A stretch of DNA of 64,000 bases from BPGX01 sp037447455. Lineage in GTDB: Bacteria > Bacteroidota > Bacteroidia > B-17B0 > Aurantibacillaceae. The stretch spans positions 124,001 through 188,000 of the forward strand of contig JBBIGQ010000001.1 of NCBI GenBank assembly GCA_037447455.1. The letters run 5' to 3'. Position numbers and translations under genes: made by a program. Under the pieces are notes generated by a model. That model made no database searches. It saw only the letters and a program-made list of their open reading frames with translations, and was not told the DNA's origin. Positions 53,916-61,782 of this stretch are shown here, piece after piece. Position 1 is the first letter of the stretch, and each line of letters starts with the position of its first letter.

Positions 53916-54655
53916 CTTCCGTCTCCAAACACTTCAAAGGTATGTCGTCCGTTGTATGCCACACCACTGCTGCTGTTCGTATTCTGTACACAAAACTGCG
54001 GCGTATGTATCGTCCACGTCTTCGCCCGTATGTTCGCCTTCCCCTTCCAGTCATTGCCAGCCCCAAAACCCCAGCCAATATACACATCCTTCCCACAATT
54101 GTAATTTAAATACAAACCTCCCCCATTGTTCAAAGTCGCTCCACCCAAATCTATCATCCCGCTGCCCGTCCACCAATCACACCACATCTTTAAAGTACTA
54201 TTCACTGCTGGTGTTCTCACCGCCGTCGCTACATTATTACCATTCGGCAAATACCCACTCTCACACGAATCGTAATCAATGGGCGGTAAATCCGGTCCAC
54301 CACTCACACTGCTCGACGCCGACAACACATCCGCACTGATAAACGCTACTCTGCCACTACTCCCGCTCTGCGTCGAATCAAAAACCGGCAACACCTGATA
54401 CCGCTTGAATATCCCTACCGCATTGGTATCTATTCGTATCCCGCTTTTCGCAATCACTTGTCCGCTCACTTCCACATTCCCGCTGATTTTGGCATCCTGA
54501 TGCACACACAGCTCCTTTGCACTGCACAAACTATCCGTGCGCACTTTACCCGCACTCACCGAATCCGTTCTGGTATAAATAATTGTGGCACTATCTGCTT
54601 TCAACACACTGGTTGTAAAAGTATTCTGAGCCTTTATGGAAAATACAACACACAT
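53912..54655 (-). CDS. Fibre-like surface protein, N-terminal part (frameshifted)
   Basis: The first 247 codons of a probable exported trimeric or fibre-like protein. The protein begins MCVVFSIKAQ, and an in-frame hydrophobic stretch continues upstream (AFISIVF) to a TGA with no start codon, so the true signal peptide may also be damaged. Repeated hydrophilic beta segments follow, including a WTGSGMIDLGGATLNNGGG block. The frame ends at EVFGDGR where the natural protein continues in the overlapping 53376-53915 frame. The region is C-rich on the + strand, unlike its AT-rich surroundings. It is the first gene of the coupled operon. Confidence 0.65.
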   Translation of the reverse strand: MCVVFSIKAQNTFTTSVLKADSATIIYTRTDSVSAGKVRTDSLCSAKELCVHQDAKISGNVEVSGQVIAKSGIRIDTNAVGIFKRYQVLPVFDSTQSGSSGRVAFISADVLSASSSVSGGPDLPPIDYDSCESGYLPNGNNVATAVRTPAVNSTLKMWCDWWTGSGMIDLGGATLNNGGGLYLNYNCGKDVYIGWGFGAGNDWKGKANIRAKTWTIHTPQFCVQNTNSSSGVAYNGRHTFEVFGDGR

Positions 54656-55073
54656 AAAAACAATTGAAATGAAAGCTCACAACTGACAAGGGATTCAGAG
54701 TTTTTTACCCCCCCCATATTAACAAAAACTGTTTTCATATAACAAATTTTATGTATTTATATGAAATATGATGCATAGAGTTACAAAATGTTACAAGATT
54801 TTGGAAAAAATTTTTTTAAGCATTTGATTTTCAAAAAATAAAATTTAAAAACCATCTTGAAATACAAAATAAAAAAATACCCTTCAACCCACTCTCTAAT
54901 CTTTCTTCTTTACCAAAACTTTTCCAAAAAGCCCAAAAGCAAGTCCTTATTCTTATCTAATCAATGCAGTAATGCCCCCTCATCCCACACAAATTTAAAC
55001 TCAACTATTACAATTTTGAAAAAACAATTAAAAAAATTAGCACCTTTGCACAATCCATTAAAACTTATCTGAT
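54656..55073. other. Intergenic region with a C8/G8 homopolymer
   Basis: About 420 bases between the divergent fibre gene and the small lipoprotein. A run of eight C (54718-54725) stands out in AT-rich DNA. On the minus strand it is a G8 tract starting 63 bases upstream of the fibre gene's first ATG, where slippage could change promoter spacing or an upstream start. The rest is AT-rich without clear genes. Confidence 0.4.
55015..55048 (+). promoter_or_regulatory. Predicted promoter of the small lipoprotein gene
   Basis: TTTG at 55015-55018 and CACCTTTG at 55041-55048 (one mismatch to TAnnTTTG) with a 22-base spacer. The inferred start lies about 20 bases before the ATG at 55074. Confidence 0.45.
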
Positions 55074-55355
55074 ATGAAATATCCTTTGATATTCTCAAGT
55101 ATTTTGTTAGTCCTGAGTTTATACATTTCTTCTTGCAGCAAACCCACCGAAACCAAAGAAGAATTTATCCAGAAAGGCATTATCATGAGCGATACTTTGC
55201 TAAAAAGTGTTGACAATCAACTCAAAGATGCTGAATTGTCCGTTGACAGCGCCATTAAATCCGGTGCGTTTGTTCCCCCTCCGCCGCCTAACAATACAAC
55301 TACACCCGGCACAACTGCAAACCCCAATAATAGTCCTCAAAGCATGTCAAAATAA
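55074..55355 (+). CDS. Small lipoprotein of unknown function
   Basis: A 93 aa protein with a lipoprotein signal (LIFSSILLVLSLYISSC, cysteine at about residue 23). A short charged helix (EEFIQKGIIMSDTLLKSVDNQLKDAE) and a low-complexity Pro/Asn/Thr tail (PPPPPNNTTTPGT) follow. No family is recognised. A 14-base perfect palindrome TTCTTCATGAAGAA sits just after its stop (55363-55376). Confidence 0.7.
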   Translation: MKYPLIFSSILLVLSLYISSCSKPTETKEEFIQKGIIMSDTLLKSVDNQLKDAELSVDSAIKSGAFVPPPPPNNTTTPGTTANPNNSPQSMSK

Positions 55356-55439
55356 GAAGGATTCTTCATGAAGAAAGGATTCAGGTTTTTAAGTCCGCTG
55401 GCCATTCTTAATTTAAGTGGATATCACCCTAAGTTTTAA

Positions 55440-56318
55440 ACCATTAGAACCATTAAAAAACACGAATATTCAAAAATTGATAATGTGGCCATAATTGGTG
55501 ATGCTCCAAAGGACGTTGTAAAAATATATACATACAATAGAAAAGACAAAAAGAAAAACATAAGAAAATAGCCCATCTATATAGTTAAGTTAGGACATAA
55601 ATACTACCCGAATGAATCTATAACAGAACAGTTATTTTCAGATATTGGGAGCACATTAGGGTTTAATATGACACATTCAATTTTAGCACAAATTGGTGGA
55701 CAAATACGTTTTTTATCAAAATATTTTTTAGAAACAGAAACAGAAGAACTTGTTCATGGTGCTGATATGTATGCAAACTACTTAAATGATGATAGCCGTT
55801 TTGTTGATGAAGTAGAAGAGAAAAAAATGACTCAGTATTTTTTTACAGTAGAATTTACAGAGTCAGTTTTTGAACACTTTACAGATGACAAAGATAAAAA
55901 AGAAGAGATATTTAAAGATTTTATGAGCATGCTGTTTTTTGATGCATTAATTGGAAATAATGACAGACACACGTACAATTGGGGAGTAATAAGAGATATT
56001 AGTTCTAAAAAAGTATTAAAATTTGCTCCTATTTATGATACGGCAAGAGGTTTGTTCTGGAATTACAATGAAAAGCAGATTAAAAATCTTATCAATGATA
56101 AACAATTTAGTAGAAAAATTACAACTTATTGCTTAAATTCGTAACCCAAAATAGGTTCAAAGAAATCAGAGAAAAAAGAAAAAATAAATGACGTAATTAA
56201 AATAATTCATCAGAAGTACTCAAGCCTGATGAGTGTTGGTAGACAGAAATTAATAAAAGAAGTTATTCAATACAGATTTCATGAAATTCAAAAAATATTA
56301 AACGATGAAAACAATTAA
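55440..56318 (+). pseudogene. HipA-like serine/threonine kinase (toxin) with in-frame stop codons
   Basis: A continuous reading frame of about 290 codons interrupted by TAG at 55569-55571 and TAA at 56142-56144. The frame also begins after a TAA with no start codon. The kinase signature MLFFDALIGNNDRHTYNWGVI followed by FAPIYDTARGLFW is the HipA C-terminal catalytic region. Translated text on both sides of each stop is coherent (…KKKNIRK* then PIYIVKLGHKYYPNES; …TTYCLNS* then PKIGSKKSE), so single substitutions look responsible. Only the middle piece (55668-56144, 158 aa) starts at an ATG. HipA kinases arrest growth by phosphorylating translation factors such as GltX; this copy should be dead. 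Confidence 0.8.
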
Positions 56319-56721
56319 AAATATTAAGAATGGTATTATGAGTTTATTACTTCCATGGGCACAAGAAAATCCTAATTCACCAGAAAAATATCAAGCAAAA
56401 CAAGAAACATGTTTTGAATTAAAATATAAAAACAAAATCATAGGTTATCTTGAATATAAAGGTAAAAAATGTATCTTTAAATACTCTGACGAATTTAAAA
56501 AAGCCCCTTTTACATCCATAACCAATTTCCCTAATCTCGATAAAATCTATGAATTCGATGAATTACCCCCCTTTTTTGCTGCACGCATTCCTACGCTTAA
56601 TCAACCATTTCACTATTACAAACTCAAAAAATACCATGGAGACAAAGATGATTTAGTAACTCTTTTAGAAATTTTTGGAAGGCGATCTATCAACAATCCA
56701 TTTGAACTTGTAAAACGATAA
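56305..56721 (+). CDS. HipA N-terminal domain (HipS-like) protein
   Basis: A 138 aa protein whose second half, FPNLDKIYEFDELPPFFAARIPTLNQPF, resembles the N-terminal subdomain of HipA kinases. That subdomain is encoded separately as HipS in HipBST systems. It overlaps the end of the kinase pseudogene by 14 bases, so the pair was probably an operon in which the kinase lacked this subdomain. HipS neutralises its kinase in the E. coli HipBST system. Here the presumed antitoxin remains intact beside a broken kinase. No HipB-like DNA-binding gene is seen. Confidence 0.72.
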   Translation: MKTIKNIKNGIMSLLLPWAQENPNSPEKYQAKQETCFELKYKNKIIGYLEYKGKKCIFKYSDEFKKAPFTSITNFPNLDKIYEFDELPPFFAARIPTLNQPFHYYKLKKYHGDKDDLVTLLEIFGRRSINNPFELVKR

Positions 56722-56782
56722 TCTGTCTATAATTCTTTATCAAAATAAAAACCTACTAAAAACACACTTACAACTTAACCCT

Positions 56783-56813
56783 CCCTTCCACCCTCCCAAT
56801 GAAGTTGGAAGGG
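56783..56813. repeat. Hairpin element, copy 2
   Basis: Perfect eight-base inverted repeat CCCTTCCA / TGGAAGGG with a 15-base loop, between the HipS-like gene and the dipeptidase, which converge on it. It resembles the CTCCCTT...TTCCAC hairpin at 50502-50518. It may act as a bidirectional terminator. Confidence 0.45.
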
Positions 56814-56868
56814 AAGATGACTTAAACTTTGTAAGCAGAAAATACACATAATGTCTCCTGCTTAACAC

Positions 56869-58272
56869 CTATTTTGAACCTTTTTTCAACTCGTAAAAAT
56901 ACTCATAAAAAAATGGTATGGTTTCTATGCCTTTGAAAAAGTTGAATAAGCCGTAATGTTCATTAGGAGAATGTAAGGCGTCGGTGTCCAAACCAAAGCC
57001 CATCAATATGCTGTCTAATCCTAATTCCTTTTTAAAGAGGGCTACAATAGGAATACTTCCTCCGCCGCGGGTTGGAATGGGCTTTTTGCCAAAGGTTTTT
57101 TCCATTGCTTTTGAGGCGGCCTGAAAGCCATCCGAGTGAACAGAAACTACCACCGGTTCGCCACCGTGATGTGCCGTTACTTTAATTTGAACGAACGGTG
57201 GTGCGATACGTTCAAAATATTGTTGAAAGCATTTAGCGATTTTTTCAGAAGATTGATTAGGTACCAGGCGCATACTTATCTTGGCATACGCTTTGGAAGG
57301 TAATACAGTTTTTGCCCCCTCACCAATATAGCCCCCCCAAATTCCATTTACATCCAGAGTAGGGCGAATACCCGTTCGTTCCAAAACCGTATAAGCCTTC
57401 TCTCCCCACACAGCACGTATGCCCAACTCTTTTTTATAGGCATCTTCATCAAAGGGCGCTTGATTCAAAGCATTTCGCTCCTCTTTACTCAATTCTACCA
57501 CATCGTCATAAAAACCGGGGATGGTAATACGATTGTTTTCATCGTGGCAAGACGCTATCATTTCGCATAAAATATTAATAGGATTGGCCACTGCTCCGCC
57601 ATACACACCCGAGTGTAAATCTCTGTTAGGGCCAGTTACCTCCACTTCCATATATGCCAACCCTCTTAGCCCGACATCAATGGAAGGTGTTTCATTGCTG
57701 ATTATGGAAGTGTCGGAAATCAAAATCACATCACCCCTCAAACGCTGTTTGTTGTCTTTTATCCAATCTGCCAGATGCGCAGAACCAATTTCTTCTTCGC
57801 CCTCAATCATAAATTTTACATTACATTTTAGCAGATGAAGTGCATTCATCAATTCTAATGCTTTGATGTGCATCAGGGTCTGACCTTTATCATCGCAGGC
57901 ACCACGGGCAAATACAGCACCGTTTGGATGGAGTTCTGTTGTTTTTACAACAGGTTCAAAAGGAGGGGAATCCCAGAGTTCAAGCGGATCAGGTGGCTGC
58001 ACATCGTAATGACCATATACAAGGATTGTAGGCGCCGCAGCATCTACAATTTTTTCAGCATACACAACAGGATGACCTGCTGTAGGACAAATTTCTACTT
58101 TGTCTACACCGGCATTCATCAACAGATCTTTTATTTTTTCTGCTGCCCGGACCACCTCCTCTTTATATTTTAAATCTGCACTGACAGAAGGTATTCGTAA
58201 TAACTCTTTTAATTCTTCTAACCATTTGTTTTTATACTGTTCAATAAAATTCAGCACATTTTGATGAATCAT
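56869..58272 (-). CDS. M20 family dipeptidase
   Basis: Di-zinc metallopeptidase of 467 aa in the M20 (carnosinase/PepV-like) group, probably cleaving small peptides in the cytosol. Metal-binding regions are ILVYGHYDVQPPDPLELWDSPPFEP, ARGACDDKGQ and MIEGEEEIGSAHL (catalytic Glu). A dimerisation domain lies in the middle and HSPNEHYGLFNFFKG at the end. No signal peptide is present. It is a stand-alone gene with a TATATTTG element 16 bases upstream. Confidence 0.93.
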   Translation of the reverse strand: MIHQNVLNFIEQYKNKWLEELKELLRIPSVSADLKYKEEVVRAAEKIKDLLMNAGVDKVEICPTAGHPVVYAEKIVDAAAPTILVYGHYDVQPPDPLELWDSPPFEPVVKTTELHPNGAVFARGACDDKGQTLMHIKALELMNALHLLKCNVKFMIEGEEEIGSAHLADWIKDNKQRLRGDVILISDTSIISNETPSIDVGLRGLAYMEVEVTGPNRDLHSGVYGGAVANPINILCEMIASCHDENNRITIPGFYDDVVELSKEERNALNQAPFDEDAYKKELGIRAVWGEKAYTVLERTGIRPTLDVNGIWGGYIGEGAKTVLPSKAYAKISMRLVPNQSSEKIAKCFQQYFERIAPPFVQIKVTAHHGGEPVVVSVHSDGFQAASKAMEKTFGKKPIPTRGGGSIPIVALFKKELGLDSILMGFGLDTDALHSPNEHYGLFNFFKGIETIPFFYEYFYELKKGSK

Positions 58273-58288
58273 ACCTTATAATTTTGCC

Positions 58289-58365
58289 CAAATATACTGG
58301 TAAAAATTAAAAACACGAATGTATAAAAATAATTCGGAAGGATGCCACTCAAAAAATTAACTTTG
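58289..58365. promoter_or_regulatory. Divergent promoters for the dipeptidase and the aminotransferase
   Basis: Minus strand: TATATTTG (58296-58289), 16 bases before the M20 dipeptidase ATG. Plus strand: TAACTTTG (58358-58365), 21 bases before the aminotransferase ATG. Both match TAnnTTTG perfectly. Neither has a clear -33 TTG at the normal distance. Confidence 0.55.
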
Positions 58366-58386
58366 CACTGAAAATTCTAAAGACGT

Positions 58387-59571
58387 ATGCATTTTTCACC
58401 TAGAGAGATTTTTTTTAAGAATCTTGCTCAAACCTCACCTACGCCCATGGGACTTGAGGTTGACAGAGCCGAAGGTGTATATGTGTATGACACGAATGGA
58501 AAAAAGTATCTGGATTTTATCAGCGGGATTGCTGTGAGTAGTGTAGGTCATCAGCATCCTGAAGTGAAAGATGCCATTGTAAATCAGCTCAACCAATACG
58601 CACACATAATGGTGTATGGTGAAACTATTCAACACCCACAAACCGAATACGCCCATTTACTCACTCAGCAGTTACCCCCAACATTAGATTGTATTTACTT
58701 TGTCAATTCCGGAGCAGAAGCAATAGAAGGTGCTATGAAACTGGTGAAAGGTTTTACACAACGTTCCGAAATTATCACATTTGAAAACGCATATCATGGA
58801 AGCACACAAGGCGCCTTGAGTATAATGGGAAATGAGTGGCTGAAAAGCAAGTATCGTCCGCTTCTTCCGGGAATTAAAATTTTAAAGTGTGGGAACGATG
58901 CGGTTTTGGAAGAAATTACAAAGCATACAGCCGCTGTCTTTATAGAGCCCATCAGAGCAGAAGCAGGGGTGCAGATACCAGATGCCCGGTTTATGCAGTC
59001 CCTGCATCAACGATGTAAAGAAACCGGTACACTTCTTGTGTTCGATGAAATTCAAACTGGCTTTGGCAGAACCGGCCAATTGTTTGCTTTTGAACATTTT
59101 GGTATTGTGCCGGATGTTCTTGTTGTAGGAAAAGCCATGGGCGGCGGCCTTCCAATAGGCGCATTCATAGCACATCATTCTGTTATGCAGGTATTTACAC
59201 AACAGCCCTTAGGGCACTTAACTACTTTTGGCGGAAACGCCATTTGTGTCGCATCGGCATTGGCCAGCTTGAAAATACTATTAAAAGAAAATCTCATAAA
59301 CGCTGCCCGTCAAATAGAAAATATATTACGAAGCCATCTTCAACATCCGTCCATAAAAGCATTACGGTTAAAAGGAGCAATGGCGGCCGTACAATTAGAA
59401 AATACAGAAAAAGTAATTAAAACAATAGAAGCTGCCTTGCGAAAAGGGCTAATTATAGATTGGTTTTTATTTGCACCGGATTGCATTCGCATTGCGCCCC
59501 CCTTGATCATAAATGAAAGTGAATTAAAACAAGGGCTGTCTATTCTTATTGAATGTTTGAAGGATGTGTAA
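58387..59571 (+). CDS. Class III aminotransferase (acetylornithine/GABA aminotransferase type)
   Basis: PLP-dependent omega-aminotransferase of 394 aa. Key blocks are YVYDTNGKKYLDFISGIAVSSVGHQHPEV, FVNSGAEAIEGAMKLVKGFT, the cofactor Asp in LLVFDEIQTGFGRTG and the PLP lysine in VVGKAMGGGLPIGAF. The residues GHLTTFGGNAICVAS follow. It lies outside an arginine operon, so acetylornithine is only one candidate; GABA, ornithine or lysine substrates are equally possible. Its end overlaps the porin gene by eight bases. Confidence 0.9.
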   Translation: MHFSPREIFFKNLAQTSPTPMGLEVDRAEGVYVYDTNGKKYLDFISGIAVSSVGHQHPEVKDAIVNQLNQYAHIMVYGETIQHPQTEYAHLLTQQLPPTLDCIYFVNSGAEAIEGAMKLVKGFTQRSEIITFENAYHGSTQGALSIMGNEWLKSKYRPLLPGIKILKCGNDAVLEEITKHTAAVFIEPIRAEAGVQIPDARFMQSLHQRCKETGTLLVFDEIQTGFGRTGQLFAFEHFGIVPDVLVVGKAMGGGLPIGAFIAHHSVMQVFTQQPLGHLTTFGGNAICVASALASLKILLKENLINAARQIENILRSHLQHPSIKALRLKGAMAAVQLENTEKVIKTIEAALRKGLIIDWFLFAPDCIRIAPPLIINESELKQGLSILIECLKDV

Positions 59572-61372
59572 ATTAAAATACATAGCGGTATATTGGTGTA
59601 TTATTTGGTGTGGCATAAAGTCATTCAACGCCCAGGTAACATATCACACCGATAGTCGCTACTTTCTAAAACCTTCCCCTTATTATTTCTTAGGCGATAC
59701 CAATTTGCAGAAGTTTCAATATGTGGATACCAGTATCCTGCATTTCCAATATGCTTTACCGTTTTATTTCAACGGACAGGTTGGAACAGCGCAGCCGGAT
59801 TACTTATTACAGAATACAGATGTTGAAATAGGTAACCGCGTGCTAACCGCGTATTATCCGGATGTTGTAAAACTACAGGACTTTGACGTATGGCGTACGA
59901 AAGGTTTTTTTTCTAAAGTAGAAGGCCTTGCCGGAAGTAAAGATGAACAGCATTTCAGAGTATTGTTTACCTCACCGATACAGACACAACAGCAGGTTAA
60001 TTTTTTTATCAGAAGAAGCACCAATACCGGCTTTTATCAAAATCAAAAAGGAAGCATAACAACTCTGTGTGCCGATTATCATTTTTATGGCAAGCGTCGT
60101 TGGAGTACGGATGCCCGTTTTGTAGTGAATGTTCTGAAACACCGGGAAAATGGCGGTATCGTGAACGATACTTTGTCTTACAGAGATTTGTTTTTAGATA
60201 AAGCTTTAATACCCGTTTCGCTTTCTGATGCCAAAAAAAATTACCAATACCATGCGGCAGAATATAATATTCATTATTTAATAGGGAAAGATACATTGCA
60301 GCCCCAATCCTTGTCTTTATCTGTGCGTGGAAGTCAGGAACTATTTCAATACTCTGACAATAATCCCTTATCGGGCTATTATAATTTTATTTTTTTAGAC
60401 ACTGTCCGAACCAATGATAGTTTAAAGAGCCGCATGTTGGAAATTCCTGTTTTTTATTCCTTCCGATTTAAAAAAAGTATTGTACAACTTTCCTACAAAT
60501 ATCAACGTAATGCCGTGTACCTTCATTTTGACAGTATTTTTCAAAATCATTTTTTAGAAGGGAAAACAGATACATGGTTTCAATTCTTTCGTATATACGG
60601 GCACAGGGGAACAGAGATAAAGTATGTATTTAGCGGCACTCAGAAAAATAATTTTTACACCAAAGTATTTACAGAACTTTACTACAAAAAATGGACCTCA
60701 GAATTGTCTGCATCTGTGTATCAACAATCGCCTTCATTTCAGCAAAATTTCTGGTATAGCAATCATTTTATCTGGCACAACCGTTTCAAAAACATTTTGA
60801 GTTCTTCCTTACATTTTGCGCTTTCGTATGATCGTTATTTGCGTTTCTCATACAAGGTATGGGATATACAGAATTTTGTTTATTTTCAAGACAACTATCC
60901 TTCACAGTACACCCACCACTTGTTCATTCATCAAGGACAGTTGAATGTAAATGTTCTTTTCTGGAAGCACTTAGGTATAAAGGGGGCGTATTACTACCAG
61001 TGGAAAAGCACTCGTGTGATCGCATTGCCTGAGCATTTCATTCGGGCAGATGTTTATTATCAGGGCAGGTGGTTTAAGAAAAATTTACTTGTAACTACCG
61101 GATTACAATTTATTTCGTCCTTCAACTATTTTGACCCGTATCAATACAATCCTGCAACAGCTGTGTATAGCGTAATGATAAGAGATTTTCAGGCGGGAAA
61201 CTATCCACAAGTGGGTATTTATTTTTCCGGCCGCATTAAACCTGTGAATTTTTTTATCCGAATGGATAATATTTTCTCTGGTTTTGTTGGGCAAGCGTAT
61301 TATTACCTACCGCATTATATGATGCCGGATCGTGCTTTCAGAATGGGCCTCAGCTGGATGTTTTTTGATTGA
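59564..61372 (+). CDS. Putative porin (Bacteroidota Porin_10-like beta barrel)
   Basis: A 602 aa outer membrane protein with signal peptide (YIAVYWCIIWCGIKSFNAQ). Many alternating aromatic strands follow, ending with an aromatic C-terminus (FRMGLSWMFFD) typical of barrel assembly signals. The early segment TSILHFQYALPFYFNGQVGTAQPDYLLQNTD matches the large Bacteroidota putative-porin family. Its start overlaps the aminotransferase stop. Solute specificity is unknown. Confidence 0.82.
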   Translation: MCKLKYIAVYWCIIWCGIKSFNAQVTYHTDSRYFLKPSPYYFLGDTNLQKFQYVDTSILHFQYALPFYFNGQVGTAQPDYLLQNTDVEIGNRVLTAYYPDVVKLQDFDVWRTKGFFSKVEGLAGSKDEQHFRVLFTSPIQTQQQVNFFIRRSTNTGFYQNQKGSITTLCADYHFYGKRRWSTDARFVVNVLKHRENGGIVNDTLSYRDLFLDKALIPVSLSDAKKNYQYHAAEYNIHYLIGKDTLQPQSLSLSVRGSQELFQYSDNNPLSGYYNFIFLDTVRTNDSLKSRMLEIPVFYSFRFKKSIVQLSYKYQRNAVYLHFDSIFQNHFLEGKTDTWFQFFRIYGHRGTEIKYVFSGTQKNNFYTKVFTELYYKKWTSELSASVYQQSPSFQQNFWYSNHFIWHNRFKNILSSSLHFALSYDRYLRFSYKVWDIQNFVYFQDNYPSQYTHHLFIHQGQLNVNVLFWKHLGIKGAYYYQWKSTRVIALPEHFIRADVYYQGRWFKKNLLVTTGLQFISSFNYFDPYQYNPATAVYSVMIRDFQAGNYPQVGIYFSGRIKPVNFFIRMDNIFSGFVGQAYYYLPHYMMPDRAFRMGLSWMFFD

Positions 61373-61403
61373 CCATTTAAAATGGGAACAGAGTTCTGTT
61401 TTT
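61373..61403. terminator. Possible terminator after the porin gene
   Basis: Two short palindromes directly after the stop: CCATTT-A-AAATGG (61373-61385), then AACAGA-GT-TCTGTT followed by TTT (61387-61403). The gene on the other strand ends 20 bases further on, so the structure could serve both. The stems are short. Confidence 0.35.
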
Positions 61404-61422
61404 GGAGAATACGGAATATGAT

Positions 61423-61767
61423 TTAATTATTCACTTCCAATACTTCGTAACACTTAATATTTCCGGCTGTGCCAATAAACTCGGCGTTAATATCTACAAG
61501 TCCTACCTGTTTTATTTGCTCTTTGGTGAGTGGTTGGCGAATGTACCATTTGTCTTCATCGGTAATAATGTCAATACCTTTACCACCGACTATCTGATTC
61601 AATTGTTTTTGAGTCAGAAACAATATACCCTTTTCTTCTTCTTCGGTTTCGGTTATTAAAATTTCGCCGTACATTTTTAATTTAGGCACGTCGGGCTTGT
61701 ATTTAAATGGCAACTCTTCGGTATTTTGTTCAATGTAATCGATGTTGATTAAATGGAGTTCATGCAT
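61423..61767 (-). CDS. Conserved-looking hypothetical protein
   Basis: A 114 aa acidic soluble protein with no signal or membrane segment. It begins MHELHLINIDYIEQNTEELPF and ends KCYEVLEVNN. The middle is unusually acidic (TETEEEEKGI), followed by a mixed alpha/beta stretch (FLTQKQLNQIVGGKGIDII). I do not recognise a family. It lies 15 bases downstream of gdhA on the same strand and is probably co-transcribed with it. Confidence 0.6.
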   Translation of the reverse strand: MHELHLINIDYIEQNTEELPFKYKPDVPKLKMYGEILITETEEEEKGILFLTQKQLNQIVGGKGIDIITDEDKWYIRQPLTKEQIKQVGLVDINAEFIGTAGNIKCYEVLEVNN

Positions 61768-61782
61768 AGTTTTTAGATTTTT

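Noticed and set aside
53731..54339. 202-codon frame on the + strand opposite the fibre-like gene, and a 137-codon one beside it
   Set aside because: Both are antisense to a better-supported coding region. Their composition (Ser/Thr/Pro/His rich) is what a C-rich complementary strand yields by chance. No start context or family.
55363..55376. Palindrome TTCTTCATGAAGAA as an operator
   Set aside because: It directly follows the lipoprotein stop, with no promoter next to it; more likely part of a 3' hairpin or chance.
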